A stretch of 64,000 nucleotides of DNA from JAZDFC01 sp043808235 (GCA_043808235.1 JAZDFC010000014.1:59637-123636); one strand, 5' to 3'; counted from the stretch's first letter, positions 16,738 to 26,856 are shown. A program made the numbers and translations. Notes: generated by a model not told the origin, from the sequence alone.

Positions 16738-19095
16738 ATGCTCGGCGGCGCAAAATTAGATTGGCTCGAAAAATATAATTACCTTGCAAATTCAGCGAGG
16801 AAAGGAACGGATTCGTTCCCTGACGACTTGTGTAATTTCCTTACTTATGCTTATGAGTTAGGGGGAGCCGTTCTTTTTCAGTCTTCGCAAGATTCCAGTC
16901 TTTTTGTTGACGGCACATCCTCCTCTGCCAAAAAGAAATTCCAAAAGGGAATGACGTATAAATGTGAAAGCTGTCCGCTTTTATTTGATAATTCTAATTT
17001 TTCGGTAAATATAGATGATAATTGTAAGTTACTCATCTCTGATTCGCTCATGTATGAATGTTGTATCAAATTCAAAATTGAGCAAAGTTCACAGACATAT
17101 TTATTAAAATTAGCTAAGAAGGCGCCTTTCATCCCCGGTGATGGCGATGCATTAAAAGAAATCGCTGATTTTAATATTTTCCTTTTATCGGTATGGTTAA
17201 ATATCCGCGGTGGGAAACCGATTAATCCCGGTTTACAAATAAACAAGATTTTACTCGATAGTACGCACGAGCTTCGGACTCCAACTAATACAATTGTGGG
17301 TTTCTCATCTCTACTGTCCGAAGATAATCTATCATCATCCCAAGCGATCTATATTTCTACAATCCGGCAAAATGCCCAGGAAATCTTGCAGATTCTTAAT
17401 GATATAACCGAGTTGACAAAAATTGAAATGGGTGATTATAGGCAGAATATTAAAACAGTTAATGTCCGCGATTTTACAAACGATATCGTCGATGTCTTCA
17501 AAAGGAAATATTCAAGTAAGATTAATTATTTTGTTCAAATCGATCCAAGAGTGAGTGACGAAATTCAGACTGACGATCAAAAATTAAGATACTCATTTAA
17601 GAATGTACTTGGCGCCGTTTCTCTTTTCTTAGATGGCGGTGAAATTAGTATCAAGATTACCTCACCAACCGCTGATAAAATTCAGTTTGTCCTAAGCTCG
17701 GTTAACTTGTACTTATCAAACGACGACAGAAGATTTTTAATGGAGCCTTTCGGAATTCAAAAGATAAATAGACTTAAGAATTCCGGATTATCTGGATTGA
17801 CTTTTATCCTTGCGAATTATTATCTACAAATATTAGGCGGAAGTTTAAACATCGACTCCTCGCCCGGACATGGAATTATTTTTTCTATTACATTTAAACA
17901 TCAGAAAACGAGCAGTATTGAAAAAATGATTTCACAGATTCCACCGCCGAGCGTTAAAAACAATATTTTAGTAATCGAGGATGATTTTGCAACTTCGAAA
18001 CTGCTGAGTAATTATTTGGCAAAATGGGGGTATGCGCCACGAATTGTTAATCACTATGATCAAATTTTTTACGCACTTGATAATGAGGATTTCCTCGCCG
18101 TATTTCTCGATATAGAAATACCTAACATGAACGGTTTGGAATTACTAAGCAAAATAAAAGCTCATCCAAAAACTAAAAATACGCCTGTTATCGTTTGTTC
18201 GGTTGAGGTTGAAGAACAAAAAGCCTTCATGATGGGGGCTGTGGAATATTTTGTTAAACCGATTAATTACAATTATCTCGTAGAAGTACTTACAAGTTAT
18301 AAACTGAGAAAAAATTCTAATGTGCTTTGCGTAGATGATGATCTCCCAACGCTTAACCTTGTTAGACAGGCAATTGATTCTGCGGGCTTTAGAGCGATTG
18401 CAGAAAGTATCTCCGCAAATGTAATGAATTTAATTGAGGGTAAAGATATTGATCTCGCAATAATTGACCTTGACATGCCCCATCCAAACGGATTTGAACT
18501 AATTAAACTTATTAAATCCGAAGACAGATATAAGAATTTGCCGATTATTATTTATACCGGGAAGGAGAATTACGAGTCGGACCTTCAAAAGGTTGATGGA
18601 TTGTTCGATTATCTTCTTGAGAAGAAGAGCAGTAATATAGAAGACCTTCAGGATACAATAAAATTAATGATCAATCGTTACGAAACACCTCCTCCGGTTG
18701 AGGATGTGATGAAAGCAAAGGATGTTGTTAAAATCCTATTTGCCGAAGATTATAAACATTCACAAATTATCGTTACCCGTTTGCTTAAAAAAGCGGGATT
18801 CGAAAATGTTGTGGTGGTTGAGAACGGCGAAGAAGCATATAATTTTGCCAAGAAAGAAAATTTCGATATCATCCTGATGGACATGCAGATGCCGATTATG
18901 AACGGATTTGAGGCTACATCAAAAATTCGTGAGATGAATAATTATAAAGATACGCCGATAATCGCTCTTACTGCTTTCGCAATGAAGGGCGATAGAGAAA
19001 AATGTCTCGAAGCCGGCGCTACAGATTACATCCCCAAACCAATCGATAGCAAAGAATTTATAGAAAAAATTAAATACTACGTTTCATCGCGCTAA
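16738..19095 (+). CDS. Hybrid histidine-kinase-like protein with degenerate ATPase domain and three receiver domains
   Basis: 785 aa, no membrane segment. An unrecognised, possibly GAF-like N-terminal region (1-165) leads to a HisKA helix with the phospho-acceptor motif 'HELRTP' (H177). The ATP-binding domain is eroded: in the N-box the first Asn is kept (N289) but the Mg-ligand Asn is Ala293, and the DxGxG box at about 320-326 is absent, although 'GLSGL' and a C-terminal 'GHGIIFSITF' remain. Three receiver domains follow with conserved Asp458, Asp577 and Asp715 and matching C-terminal lysines in REC1 ('FVKPIN') and REC3 ('YIPKPID'). It may be a phosphorelay scaffold fed by another kinase. 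No Shine-Dalgarno is visible. Confidence 0.88.
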   Translation: MLGGAKLDWLEKYNYLANSARKGTDSFPDDLCNFLTYAYELGGAVLFQSSQDSSLFVDGTSSSAKKKFQKGMTYKCESCPLLFDNSNFSVNIDDNCKLLISDSLMYECCIKFKIEQSSQTYLLKLAKKAPFIPGDGDALKEIADFNIFLLSVWLNIRGGKPINPGLQINKILLDSTHELRTPTNTIVGFSSLLSEDNLSSSQAIYISTIRQNAQEILQILNDITELTKIEMGDYRQNIKTVNVRDFTNDIVDVFKRKYSSKINYFVQIDPRVSDEIQTDDQKLRYSFKNVLGAVSLFLDGGEISIKITSPTADKIQFVLSSVNLYLSNDDRRFLMEPFGIQKINRLKNSGLSGLTFILANYYLQILGGSLNIDSSPGHGIIFSITFKHQKTSSIEKMISQIPPPSVKNNILVIEDDFATSKLLSNYLAKWGYAPRIVNHYDQIFYALDNEDFLAVFLDIEIPNMNGLELLSKIKAHPKTKNTPVIVCSVEVEEQKAFMMGAVEYFVKPINYNYLVEVLTSYKLRKNSNVLCVDDDLPTLNLVRQAIDSAGFRAIAESISANVMNLIEGKDIDLAIIDLDMPHPNGFELIKLIKSEDRYKNLPIIIYTGKENYESDLQKVDGLFDYLLEKKSSNIEDLQDTIKLMINRYETPPPVEDVMKAKDVVKILFAEDYKHSQIIVTRLLKKAGFENVVVVENGEEAYNFAKKENFDIILMDMQMPIMNGFEATSKIREMNNYKDTPIIALTAFAMKGDREKCLEAGATDYIPKPIDSKEFIEKIKYYVSSR

Positions 19096-19183
19096 CTTCA
19101 ACACAAAATCTAATCCACTTCTGCACCCGAATTTGATAATAGTTATATTTGTACCCGTTAAATAACAAAATAAGAATTAGAAA

Positions 19184-20656
19184 ATGATCAATAGTACACC
19201 AAGAGTAAGATTTGCACCAAGTCCAACAGGTTACCTCCATGTTGGCGGTTTGCGCACCGCGCTATATAATTATTTATTCGCAAAGAATCAGAAAGGTGAA
19301 TTTATATTAAGAATTGAAGATACTGATCAAAACAGGTTTGTTGAAGGCGCTGTTGAAAATTTACTTGTTACTTTAAAATGGGTTGGGTTGGAGTACGACG
19401 AGGGGCCTGGAAAGGAAGCATCTGAAATTGGTGCGTATTATCAATCGAAGAGATTGGAGATTTATAAAAAATATGCTGATGAACTTATTCAAAAAGGAAA
19501 GGCATATTATTGCTTTTGCACGGCTGAAAGGTTGAACGAATTACGTGAAGAACAGCAGAGATTAAAACTGCCCCAGGCTAAATACGATAAACACTGTCTT
19601 GCACTTTCGATGGAGGAAGTTCAACAGAAACTTGCAAACGCCGAACCGCATGTAATCCGATTAAATATTGAACCGGGAGAAAAAGTAGTTGTAAATGATC
19701 TTATACGCGGAAGAGTAGAATTCGACAGAGATACAATTGATGATCAAGTACTAATTAAAAGCGATGGATTCCCGACCTACCATTTGGCAAATGTTGTTGA
19801 TGATCATTTAATGAGAATTACACATGTTATACGCGGGGAAGAATGGCTTACTTCCACTCCAAAACATATTCTTTTATATCAAAGTTTGGAATGGGAACTA
19901 CCGCAATTTGCACACCTCCCTCTCCTTCTCAATCCGGATCGTTCCAAACTTAGCAAACGCCAGGGCGATGTTGCCGTTGAAGACTACCGCGCCAAAGGGT
20001 ATTTCAAAGAATCCATTCTAAACTTTGTTGCATTACTCGGATGGAGCGCGGGCGATAACCAGGAAATTTTTTCTATGGACGAACTGGTAGAAAAATTCTC
20101 AATCGATCGAGTACATAAAGCCGGAGCTATTTTCAATCTCGAAAAATTGAATTGGCTGAACTTTGAACATCTTAAAACAAAGGCGAACGAAGATCTTCTT
20201 CAATTCCTAAAAGAAGAATTGAGAACTTCTCAATACTCCGGAAAAAGTTACGATGATAATTATTTACTGCTTATTATTGCGGCAATGAAAGAAAGGGTAA
20301 ATTTCGTAAAAGATTATATATCCACCTGCGCTTATTTTTACGAACGACCAACTGAATATGAGCAGAAAGCCGTTGAAAAAAATTGGAAACCGGAAACTCC
20401 GGATCACATGACAAAATTGATAGATGAATTTTCTCTTCTAAATAATCCAACAAAAGAAGATTTCGAACACATAGTTACTAAAGTTGCCGAAAATTTGGGC
20501 GTCGGGAAAGGAAAATTAATTCATCCTCTGCGCCTTGCTGTTTCAGGCCAAAGTACCGGACCGGGTATGTTCGATCTATTATTTATACTTGGGAAAGATG
20601 AAGTGATTACCCGGATGAAAATGGCGCTTGCGTCCCTTGTCACTCCAATTAATTAG
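19184..20656 (+). CDS. gltX: Glutamate--tRNA ligase
   Basis: 490 aa class I synthetase that charges tRNA-Glu. The HIGH-type motif is 'PSPTGYLHVGG' (residues 12-22) and the KMSKS-type motif is 'KLSKR' (255-259). Zinc-site cysteines 'CFC' (110, 112) and 'KHC' (138) are kept. A sequence TATATTTG (19144-19151), matching the TAnnTTTG promoter element of Bacteroidota, lies 32 nt before the ATG. Since a separate GlnRS is encoded at 21214-22890, this enzyme is probably discriminating for tRNA-Glu rather than also charging tRNA-Gln; that is inference. Confidence 0.97.
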   Translation: MINSTPRVRFAPSPTGYLHVGGLRTALYNYLFAKNQKGEFILRIEDTDQNRFVEGAVENLLVTLKWVGLEYDEGPGKEASEIGAYYQSKRLEIYKKYADELIQKGKAYYCFCTAERLNELREEQQRLKLPQAKYDKHCLALSMEEVQQKLANAEPHVIRLNIEPGEKVVVNDLIRGRVEFDRDTIDDQVLIKSDGFPTYHLANVVDDHLMRITHVIRGEEWLTSTPKHILLYQSLEWELPQFAHLPLLLNPDRSKLSKRQGDVAVEDYRAKGYFKESILNFVALLGWSAGDNQEIFSMDELVEKFSIDRVHKAGAIFNLEKLNWLNFEHLKTKANEDLLQFLKEELRTSQYSGKSYDDNYLLLIIAAMKERVNFVKDYISTCAYFYERPTEYEQKAVEKNWKPETPDHMTKLIDEFSLLNNPTKEDFEHIVTKVAENLGVGKGKLIHPLRLAVSGQSTGPGMFDLLFILGKDEVITRMKMALASLVTPIN

Positions 20657-20711
20657 TAGTTGACCGGAACTTTATACAAGTTAATCATTGTTTAGCTTCA
20701 TAAAAAATATT

Positions 20712-21170
20712 ATGAAGCTTTATTATTTACATCGCAAAAAAGAACTGAATATGTCACTTAATGAGGCATGGGATTTTTTCTCTTCTCCTAATAATCTTTC
20801 AAAAATTACTCCACCCGAAATGCGATTCGTAACTCATACTTCTCTTTCCAAGGGGAAAATATATCCCGGACAAATAATTTCATACTCACTTCGTCCCTTA
20901 CTTGGAATAAAATTCAGATGGATAACTGAAATTACTCACGTGATTGATCAACATCTTTTTGTGGATGAACAACGATTCGGACCCTATAAATTCTGGCATC
21001 ACCTGCATCGTTTTGAGTGTTTAAATGGCTCAGTAGTTATGGAAGACTTAGTAAATTATGCCCTGCCGTTTGGAATTATCGGAAGGATTGCACATAGATT
21101 ATTTATCCGCAAAGAACTTGAGAATATTTTTAATTATAGAGAAAAAGTTTTACTCGAGTTATTTAAATAA
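20712..21170 (+). CDS. SRPBCC (START-like) family protein
   Basis: 152 aa from ATG 20712 (a TTG eight codons upstream is possible). It has the SRPBCC layout: an N-terminal strand, 'LNEAWDFFSSPNNLSKITPP', curved sheet segments and a long C-terminal helix 'RKELENIFNYREKVLLELF'. Members bind hydrophobic ligands in a deep cavity or act as cyclase/dehydrase-like proteins. It sits 55 nt downstream of gltX on the same strand. No catalytic residues can be assigned, and a precise function is not claimed. Confidence 0.75.
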   Translation: MKLYYLHRKKELNMSLNEAWDFFSSPNNLSKITPPEMRFVTHTSLSKGKIYPGQIISYSLRPLLGIKFRWITEITHVIDQHLFVDEQRFGPYKFWHHLHRFECLNGSVVMEDLVNYALPFGIIGRIAHRLFIRKELENIFNYREKVLLELFK

Positions 21171-21171
21171 T

Positions 21172-21200
21172 TGCAGAGATAAGTTGCCCTTCTCTGCAAT
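21172..21200. terminator. Hairpin between convergent genes
   Basis: TTGCAGAGA pairs perfectly with TCTCTGCAA around an 11-nt loop, exactly between the ends of the SRPBCC gene (+) and glnS (-). Neither side has a good T run, so termination is likely but may be weak. Confidence 0.45.
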
Positions 21201-21213
21201 GGAATCAAAAAAA

Positions 21214-22890
21214 CTATTTCTTTGCCCAACTATCTTTTAAAGTAACTGTGCGATTAAAAACTAATTTATCCGTGGTAGTATATTTCGTATCCACACAAAA
21301 ATATCCCATTCGCTCAAATTGAAATTTATCGAGCGGCTTTGCATCTTTAAGAAATGGTTCGCATTTGGCATTCGTAATAATCTCAAGCGAATTTGGATTT
21401 ATCAAACTCTTCCAATTATCCTCAGCACCCGGATCCTCAACAGTAAATAATCGTTCATACAATCTGATCTCAGCATTAAAGGCGGTTTGAACTTGCACCC
21501 AATGGATAGTTCCTTTGACCTTCTTTTTGCTTGTACCGGTACCGCTTTTTGTTTCAGGGTCATATGTGCATCTAAGTTCGGTAATCTTTCCGTTCTCATC
21601 TTTAATTACTTCTTCGCATTTAATTATGTACGCATACCGAAGCCTGACTTCTCCTCCCGGAATCAATCGATGGTAACCTTTGGGAGGAATCTCCATAAAA
21701 TCGCTCTCCTCAATAAATAACTCTCTGCTAAATGGAATATTTCTGGTTCCCATTGACGGATCTTCGGGATTGTTTACGGCGCTCATTTCCTCAGTTTGAT
21801 TTTCGGGATAATTAGTTATTACCACTTTCAGCGGTTTTAAAACAGCCATTACTCTTTGAGCGTGTTTATTCAAATCATCTCTTATCGCAAATTCGAGTAA
21901 TGAGATATCTGTTAACGCATTGCGCTTTGCCACACCAATAATCTCGGCAAAATTCTTAATCGCTTCCGGTGTATATCCTCGCCTTCTGAATCCGGAGATA
22001 GTAGGCATTCGAGGGTCATCCCAGTCATCAACAAATTTTTCTTGTACTAATTGCAATAGTCGGCGTTTGCTCATTACGGTATAACTTAAATTTAGTCTCG
22101 CAAATTCGATTTGCTGTGGATGATAAATTTCGAGTTTATCTAAAAACCAATCGTAAAGCGGACGATGATTTTCAAATTCAAGCGTACAAATAGAATGCGT
22201 AATTCCTTCGATGGAATCCTCCAAACCATGCGCCCAATCGTATGTTGGATACACGCACCAATTGTTACCCTGTCGGTGATGATCGGCGTGCACTACACGG
22301 TACATAATGGGATCGCGCATATTCATATTCCCTGAAGTCATATCAATTTTTGCGCGTAGAGTCTTCGAGCCATTGGGAAATTCTCCTTTTCGCATTCTTT
22401 CAAACAGATCAAGATTTTCTTCAACCGAACGGTTACGGTAAGGACTTTCTGAACCCGGAACTGTTAAAGTGCCCCGGGATTCCCGTGTTTCGTCTCCGGT
22501 TAAATCACAAACATAGGCGTAACCTTTTTTAATCAAAGTAACTGCCCATTCAAACATTTGCTCAAAGTAATCCGAGCCATAGAGAATCCTATCTTCGAAA
22601 TCGGCACCCAGCCATTTGACATCTGCTATTATCGAATCAACATATTCCTGTTCTTCTTTTTCCGGATTAGTATCATCAAACCGCAAATTGAATTTACCAT
22701 TGTAATTCGCAGCAATCCCGTAATTAAGACATATCGATTTTGCATGGCCAATATGCAAATATCCGTTCGGTTCAGGAGGAAACCGGGTATGCACCCTACC
22801 ACCCCATTTACCGGATTTTATATCTTCATCAATAATCTCGTAAATAAAATTTTTAGATTTTTCTTTTGTTTCGTTTTCATTTTCACTCAT
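21214..22890 (-). CDS. glnS: Glutamine--tRNA ligase
   Basis: 558 aa from ATG 22890. A class I synthetase that charges tRNA-Gln directly. HIGH-type motif 'PPEPNGYLHIGHAKS' and KMSKS-type 'VMSKRRL' are present, along with the GlnRS-specific 'RFDDTNPEKE' and the beta-barrel anticodon-binding domains to about residue 550. The frame opens at a TTG (22902), but GGAG lies 6 nt before the ATG at 22890, which gives MSENENETKEKSK. GlnRS in bacteria was acquired by transfer from eukaryotes (established). Its presence implies that the Glu-tRNA-Gln amidotransferase route is not essential here, though GatCAB may still be needed for tRNA-Asn. Confidence 0.97.
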   Translation of the reverse strand: MSENENETKEKSKNFIYEIIDEDIKSGKWGGRVHTRFPPEPNGYLHIGHAKSICLNYGIAANYNGKFNLRFDDTNPEKEEQEYVDSIIADVKWLGADFEDRILYGSDYFEQMFEWAVTLIKKGYAYVCDLTGDETRESRGTLTVPGSESPYRNRSVEENLDLFERMRKGEFPNGSKTLRAKIDMTSGNMNMRDPIMYRVVHADHHRQGNNWCVYPTYDWAHGLEDSIEGITHSICTLEFENHRPLYDWFLDKLEIYHPQQIEFARLNLSYTVMSKRRLLQLVQEKFVDDWDDPRMPTISGFRRRGYTPEAIKNFAEIIGVAKRNALTDISLLEFAIRDDLNKHAQRVMAVLKPLKVVITNYPENQTEEMSAVNNPEDPSMGTRNIPFSRELFIEESDFMEIPPKGYHRLIPGGEVRLRYAYIIKCEEVIKDENGKITELRCTYDPETKSGTGTSKKKVKGTIHWVQVQTAFNAEIRLYERLFTVEDPGAEDNWKSLINPNSLEIITNAKCEPFLKDAKPLDKFQFERMGYFCVDTKYTTTDKLVFNRTVTLKDSWAKK

Positions 22891-23156
22891 TATATTCTCC
22901 AATAAGAGTTTCGTTTTTCAATGTTCAAATCTACATATTTGAAGATACAGCCTCAATATTCTTTTCGAAATGGATGAATAATATTTTTTACCCTAAAAAC
23001 CATGCTATTAGTTTCGATAATGAGCTCGAAGAGAACTATTCGTCGTAATGGTGTTCTATGACAAAATAAGAGCATATAATAAGATTCGAAATATTTTTTA
23101 ACGATTTTTATCTTATTTTTGCAATGTAAATTAAAAGAAAGTGTGAGAAAACGATT

Positions 23157-25736
23157 ATGAAATTTTTTACCAAATTATTAACAATTTTATCTGCATTATT
23201 ATTATTCTCCCCTTTAGTCAATGATAATTATGCTCAGTCAAATGACGGTGTTTGGAAATTCATCTCCGAAACTCAAGTTGAGTTAGTAGGCGAAAAATTA
23301 ATAGTACCAGCAAAATACCAGGTGGCCGAGCTAAATATTAATAAATTTCTTGAGATTTCGAGAAAATCTCCAATGGAATTTACACGAGAAGCTAAAGAAT
23401 CAAAACTTACGCTAAGCATTCCCCAACCCGATGGGACATTCATTTCATTCTATATCTATGAATCACCTGTGATGGCCCCGGAGTTGGCAGCAAAATATCC
23501 CGCAATTAAGACTTATTCGGGAAGAGGAATTGAGGATAAATTAGCCTATGCAAGATTTGATTTTACTCCACATGGTTTCCATGCGTGGATCAGAACTTCA
23601 AAGGGTACTGTTTACGTCGATCCGCATAATCAGAATAACATCATTCATTATTTATCATACTACAAACGCGATGCGGTGATGAGTGAAAAAAATGCAATGG
23701 GTTTTGAAGCATGTGGAGTTGAATCTGAACCTGAAAATTTAGAGAATATTCAGAACCTGAATAAATCCTCCAATTATTCTCAAAATAGACTATTCTCAGG
23801 TGAAAATCTTCGTACTTATCGATTAGCAAACGCGACAACTGGTGAATATACACAATTCCATGGCGGTACAGTTGAATTAGGTTTATCTGCTGTAGTTACA
23901 GCTATTAACCGCGTTACAGGTGTTTATGAAACTGAATTAGCAATTAGAATGACATTAGTCGCTAATAATAATCTGTTAATATATACTGACCCAGCGACTG
24001 ATCCTTATACAAATACCAACCCTAGCTCACTTTTGAATGAAAATCAAACAAATATCACGAGTGTAATAGGAAGTGCAAATTATGATATTGGGCATGTGTT
24101 TAGTACAGGAGGTGGAGGTTTAGCACAACTCCTGTGTGTTTGTAAATCCACTTCTAAAGCAAGAGGCGAAACTGGTTTGCCACAACCAACTGGAGATCCA
24201 TTTTACATAGATTACGTCGCTCATGAGATGGGTCATCAGTTCGGCGCTAATCATCCTTTTAACGGTAATGCAGGATCCTGCGCCGGCGGCAATAGAAATC
24301 CCACAACTGCGTATGAACCGGGAAGCGGTTCTACTATTATGGCTTATGCAGGTATTTGTGGCTCACAAAATTTACAAATGAATAGCGATGATTATTTCCA
24401 TGTAGTCAGTCTTCAGGAAATTATTACATATACAACCACTGGATCAGGTAATGGTTGTCCGGTTACAACAGCTACCGGTAATTCCGCACCAACAGCTAAT
24501 GCCGGAACAGATGGATATGTTCTTCCAATCTCTACACCGTTTCAATTAACCGGATCGGGAACGGATCCAAATGCAGATCCGCTTACATATTGCTGGGAAG
24601 AATGGGACCTCGGTCCAGCTGGCAGCCCTACTGCACCTTCCGGTGATGCGGCCATTTTCCGTAGCTATGATCCAACAACAAGTCCGACACGAATATTTCC
24701 CAAACTTTCTAATCTGCTTAACAATACTTACAATGGAATGGGAGAGTTTCTTCCAACTTACGCAAGAAATCTTAAATTTAGATTGACCGTGCGGGATAAC
24801 CAATCAGCTGGCGGAGTTCATTGGGACCAGGTTAACTTTACAGTCACCGATGCAGCAGGACCATTCCAGGTTACCTCTCCCAACACTGCAATAAGTTGGA
24901 CCGGCAATACATCACAAACAATAACTTGGAATGTTGCGAATACCAGTGGCGCTGCTGTTAATTGTCAGCACGTAAATATTTTATTATCCACCGACGGTGG
25001 AAATAATTTTAATACTACAATTCTCACAAATACCGCGAATGATGGAAGCGAAACAGTCACACTCCCTAATCTCCCCACTTCTCAAGCAAGAATAAAAGTT
25101 GAAGCTGCCGATAATATTTTCTTTGACATCTCCAATACCAATTTTACCATTACAGATGGCACCCCGGTTGAATTAACTAATTTCAGAATTGATGTTCAAA
25201 AAAGTGGCGCTCAATTGATTTGGGAAACAGCGTCAGAACTTAATAACTCCGGTTTTAATATTGAACGCAGTTCCGATTCAAAAAATTTCAGCCAAATTAC
25301 TTTTATAAAAGGTAAAGGAACAACAACTGAAAAATCCATTTATAGATATATTGATAATTCTGTGAAGACCGGTAAATTCTATTATAGATTGAAGCAAGTT
25401 GATTTTGACGGCAGTTATGAATATTCCCAAACCATTGAAGCCGATCTTGGCATACCACAAAACTATGTTCTCGAACAAAATCATCCTAATCCATTCAATC
25501 CGACAACAGTTGTCAAATTTAGTCTCCCGGTTGATTCCAAAGTAAGTTTAAAACTCTATAATGTTGTCGGTCAGGAAGTTAAAACTCTATTGGAAGGAAC
25601 TCGCAGCAGCGGAACACATGAAATTACATTAAATGCATCCTATTTACCTTCCGGTATTTATTTCTATACAATAAATGCAATTGGAAATAACGGATCAAAT
25701 TTCACTGCTACAAAGAAAATGATTTTAATGAAGTAG
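23157..25736 (+). CDS. Secreted reprolysin-like metalloprotease with type IX sorting domain
   Basis: 859 aa. The signal peptide ends near 'NDNYAQ'. A propeptide-like region precedes a reprolysin (M12B) catalytic domain with the zinc motif HEMGHQFGANH (residues 356-366) and the Met-turn region 'STIMAYAGICG'. An Ig/PKD-like region follows ('VLPISTPFQLTGSGTDPNAD'), then further beta domains. The C-terminus is a type IX sorting domain ('QNHPNPFNPTTVVKFSLP', 'LYNVVGQEV', 'PSGIYFY', 'KKMILMK'). It is likely an exported protease for digesting external protein. TATTTTTG (23114-23121) matches the TAnnTTTG promoter element 35 nt upstream of the ATG. Confidence 0.93.
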   Translation: MKFFTKLLTILSALLLFSPLVNDNYAQSNDGVWKFISETQVELVGEKLIVPAKYQVAELNINKFLEISRKSPMEFTREAKESKLTLSIPQPDGTFISFYIYESPVMAPELAAKYPAIKTYSGRGIEDKLAYARFDFTPHGFHAWIRTSKGTVYVDPHNQNNIIHYLSYYKRDAVMSEKNAMGFEACGVESEPENLENIQNLNKSSNYSQNRLFSGENLRTYRLANATTGEYTQFHGGTVELGLSAVVTAINRVTGVYETELAIRMTLVANNNLLIYTDPATDPYTNTNPSSLLNENQTNITSVIGSANYDIGHVFSTGGGGLAQLLCVCKSTSKARGETGLPQPTGDPFYIDYVAHEMGHQFGANHPFNGNAGSCAGGNRNPTTAYEPGSGSTIMAYAGICGSQNLQMNSDDYFHVVSLQEIITYTTTGSGNGCPVTTATGNSAPTANAGTDGYVLPISTPFQLTGSGTDPNADPLTYCWEEWDLGPAGSPTAPSGDAAIFRSYDPTTSPTRIFPKLSNLLNNTYNGMGEFLPTYARNLKFRLTVRDNQSAGGVHWDQVNFTVTDAAGPFQVTSPNTAISWTGNTSQTITWNVANTSGAAVNCQHVNILLSTDGGNNFNTTILTNTANDGSETVTLPNLPTSQARIKVEAADNIFFDISNTNFTITDGTPVELTNFRIDVQKSGAQLIWETASELNNSGFNIERSSDSKNFSQITFIKGKGTTTEKSIYRYIDNSVKTGKFYYRLKQVDFDGSYEYSQTIEADLGIPQNYVLEQNHPNPFNPTTVVKFSLPVDSKVSLKLYNVVGQEVKTLLEGTRSSGTHEITLNASYLPSGIYFYTINAIGNNGSNFTATKKMILMK

Positions 25737-25775
25737 GAATAACAGAAATATATTCTGTGAAAAAATTAAAAAGAA

Positions 25776-25803
25776 AAGTCCTGCAAAACTGCAGGACTTT
25801 TTT
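25776..25803. terminator. Bidirectional terminator
   Basis: AAGTCCTGCA pairs with TGCAGGACTT around an AAAC loop (25776-25799). T-rich sequence follows on the plus strand, and an A-rich run precedes it, giving T's on the minus strand. It lies between the ends of the converging protease gene and the 198-aa gene, and probably serves both. Confidence 0.9.
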
Positions 25804-25806
25804 GTT

Positions 25807-26403
25807 TTAAAATTTTCCGAATTTGAATGTAAGGTTTATCGAAGGGCCGGAAAAATCGGCATTCTTAAGATCGTTTTCATTTACACCGGAAATAAATCTG
25901 TAGCCTGCGCCTAAATTCAATCTAAAAAAGCTGACAATATTTAATTCAATATTTGCCGATGGTTCTAAAATAAAAAAAGCATCCTGTTTATGATCGGGAC
26001 CTCCTTCAAAGGGATCATCCCAGTCGTTTCTATGCGAAACTCCGCCTGCGCCAAGTAGACAGGTAATAGAAAAATGTACTAATTTATCCCAATCAGCTAT
26101 GTATTCCATTTCGAAACCACCATATCCGAATTGTAATAGCATTTTCTTGCCGTTCATCATTTCATTACCGTTGATTTCATTAACGAGACCATACCCGCCA
26201 CCGCCAATCGAGAAGCCGTGATTGATAATCCAACCGCCTCTACCACCAACAAGAAGTCCAAAGTTATCATAGATTTGAGTAAACTTGACTACCGGGCCGC
26301 CGAATCCACCATGAACGACCTCACCTTCCGCAAGTAAAGTTTCCTCCTGCGCGGAGATGCTTGATACAAGAATTAATAAAAGTAAAACAATCATTTTTTT
26401 CAT
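25807..26403 (-). CDS. Exported glycine-rich beta-barrel-like protein
   Basis: 198 aa from ATG 26403, where AGAGG lies 7 nt upstream; the frame extends nine codons further. The signal peptide (MKKMIVLLLLILVSS, cleavage near 'ISAQ') is followed by alternating glycine/aromatic strands ('GGFGGPVVKFTQI', 'FGLLVGGRGGWII', 'INLTFKFGKF') and ends in Phe, like small outer-membrane beta-barrels. I do not recognise a specific family. It shares a bidirectional terminator with the metalloprotease gene. Confidence 0.65.
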   Translation of the reverse strand: MKKMIVLLLLILVSSISAQEETLLAEGEVVHGGFGGPVVKFTQIYDNFGLLVGGRGGWIINHGFSIGGGGYGLVNEINGNEMMNGKKMLLQFGYGGFEMEYIADWDKLVHFSITCLLGAGGVSHRNDWDDPFEGGPDHKQDAFFILEPSANIELNIVSFFRLNLGAGYRFISGVNENDLKNADFSGPSINLTFKFGKF

Positions 26404-26591
26404 TTTGATACCTCTTAAAAAATTTAGCATAAAGTTATTTGATCAATCAGTACTACCGTGTTTCATAATTAGCAGCAAAGTGAACTGTTGAAATTGAGCA
26501 TTATGACGCACAGCAGTGAAATGAGTTTTGAATTTTTTGTTCCCAAATTAGCAAAATATTCTGCTCGGGAAAAAGAATTACAAGATAAAAT

Positions 26592-26621
26592 AAAAAACCC
26601 AACCACTATCAAATGATTGGG
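26592..26621 (-). terminator. Terminator of tRNA-Leu(CAA)
   Basis: On the minus strand CCCAATCA pairs with TGGTTGGG (one U-G) around an 8-nt loop, followed by TTTTTT. It begins 7 nt after the tRNA 3' end. Confidence 0.85.
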
Positions 26622-26628
26622 CTTTGAG

Positions 26629-26714
26629 TACCGAAGGCCGGACTCGAACCGGCACCTGGTTTAAGCCAGACTGGATTTTGAGTCCAGCGCGTCTACCAAT
26701 TCCGCCACTCCGGC
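26629..26714 (-). tRNA. tRNA-Leu (anticodon CAA)
   Basis: An 86-nt class II tRNA. The anticodon stem CTGGA/TCCAG encloses loop CTCAAAA, so the anticodon is CAA (reads UUG). The long variable arm TCTGGCTTAAACCAGG and the T arm GGTTCGAGTCC are clear. The acceptor stem GCCGGAG/CTTCGGT includes G1-U72 and G5-U68 wobbles. The discriminator is A and CCA is not encoded. Confidence 0.96.
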
Positions 26715-26856
26715 ATCTTGTTACAACTTTGCTATAATAGCGGGCTCAAATTTATTATTATTTTACCTCGTATTCAAGGATTTAGAATGAATTCCGAAAT
26801 AATTTAATGCAAGCCGAGAAATAAAATTTTGTCCGCATTTGCATCATTTTATTCCA

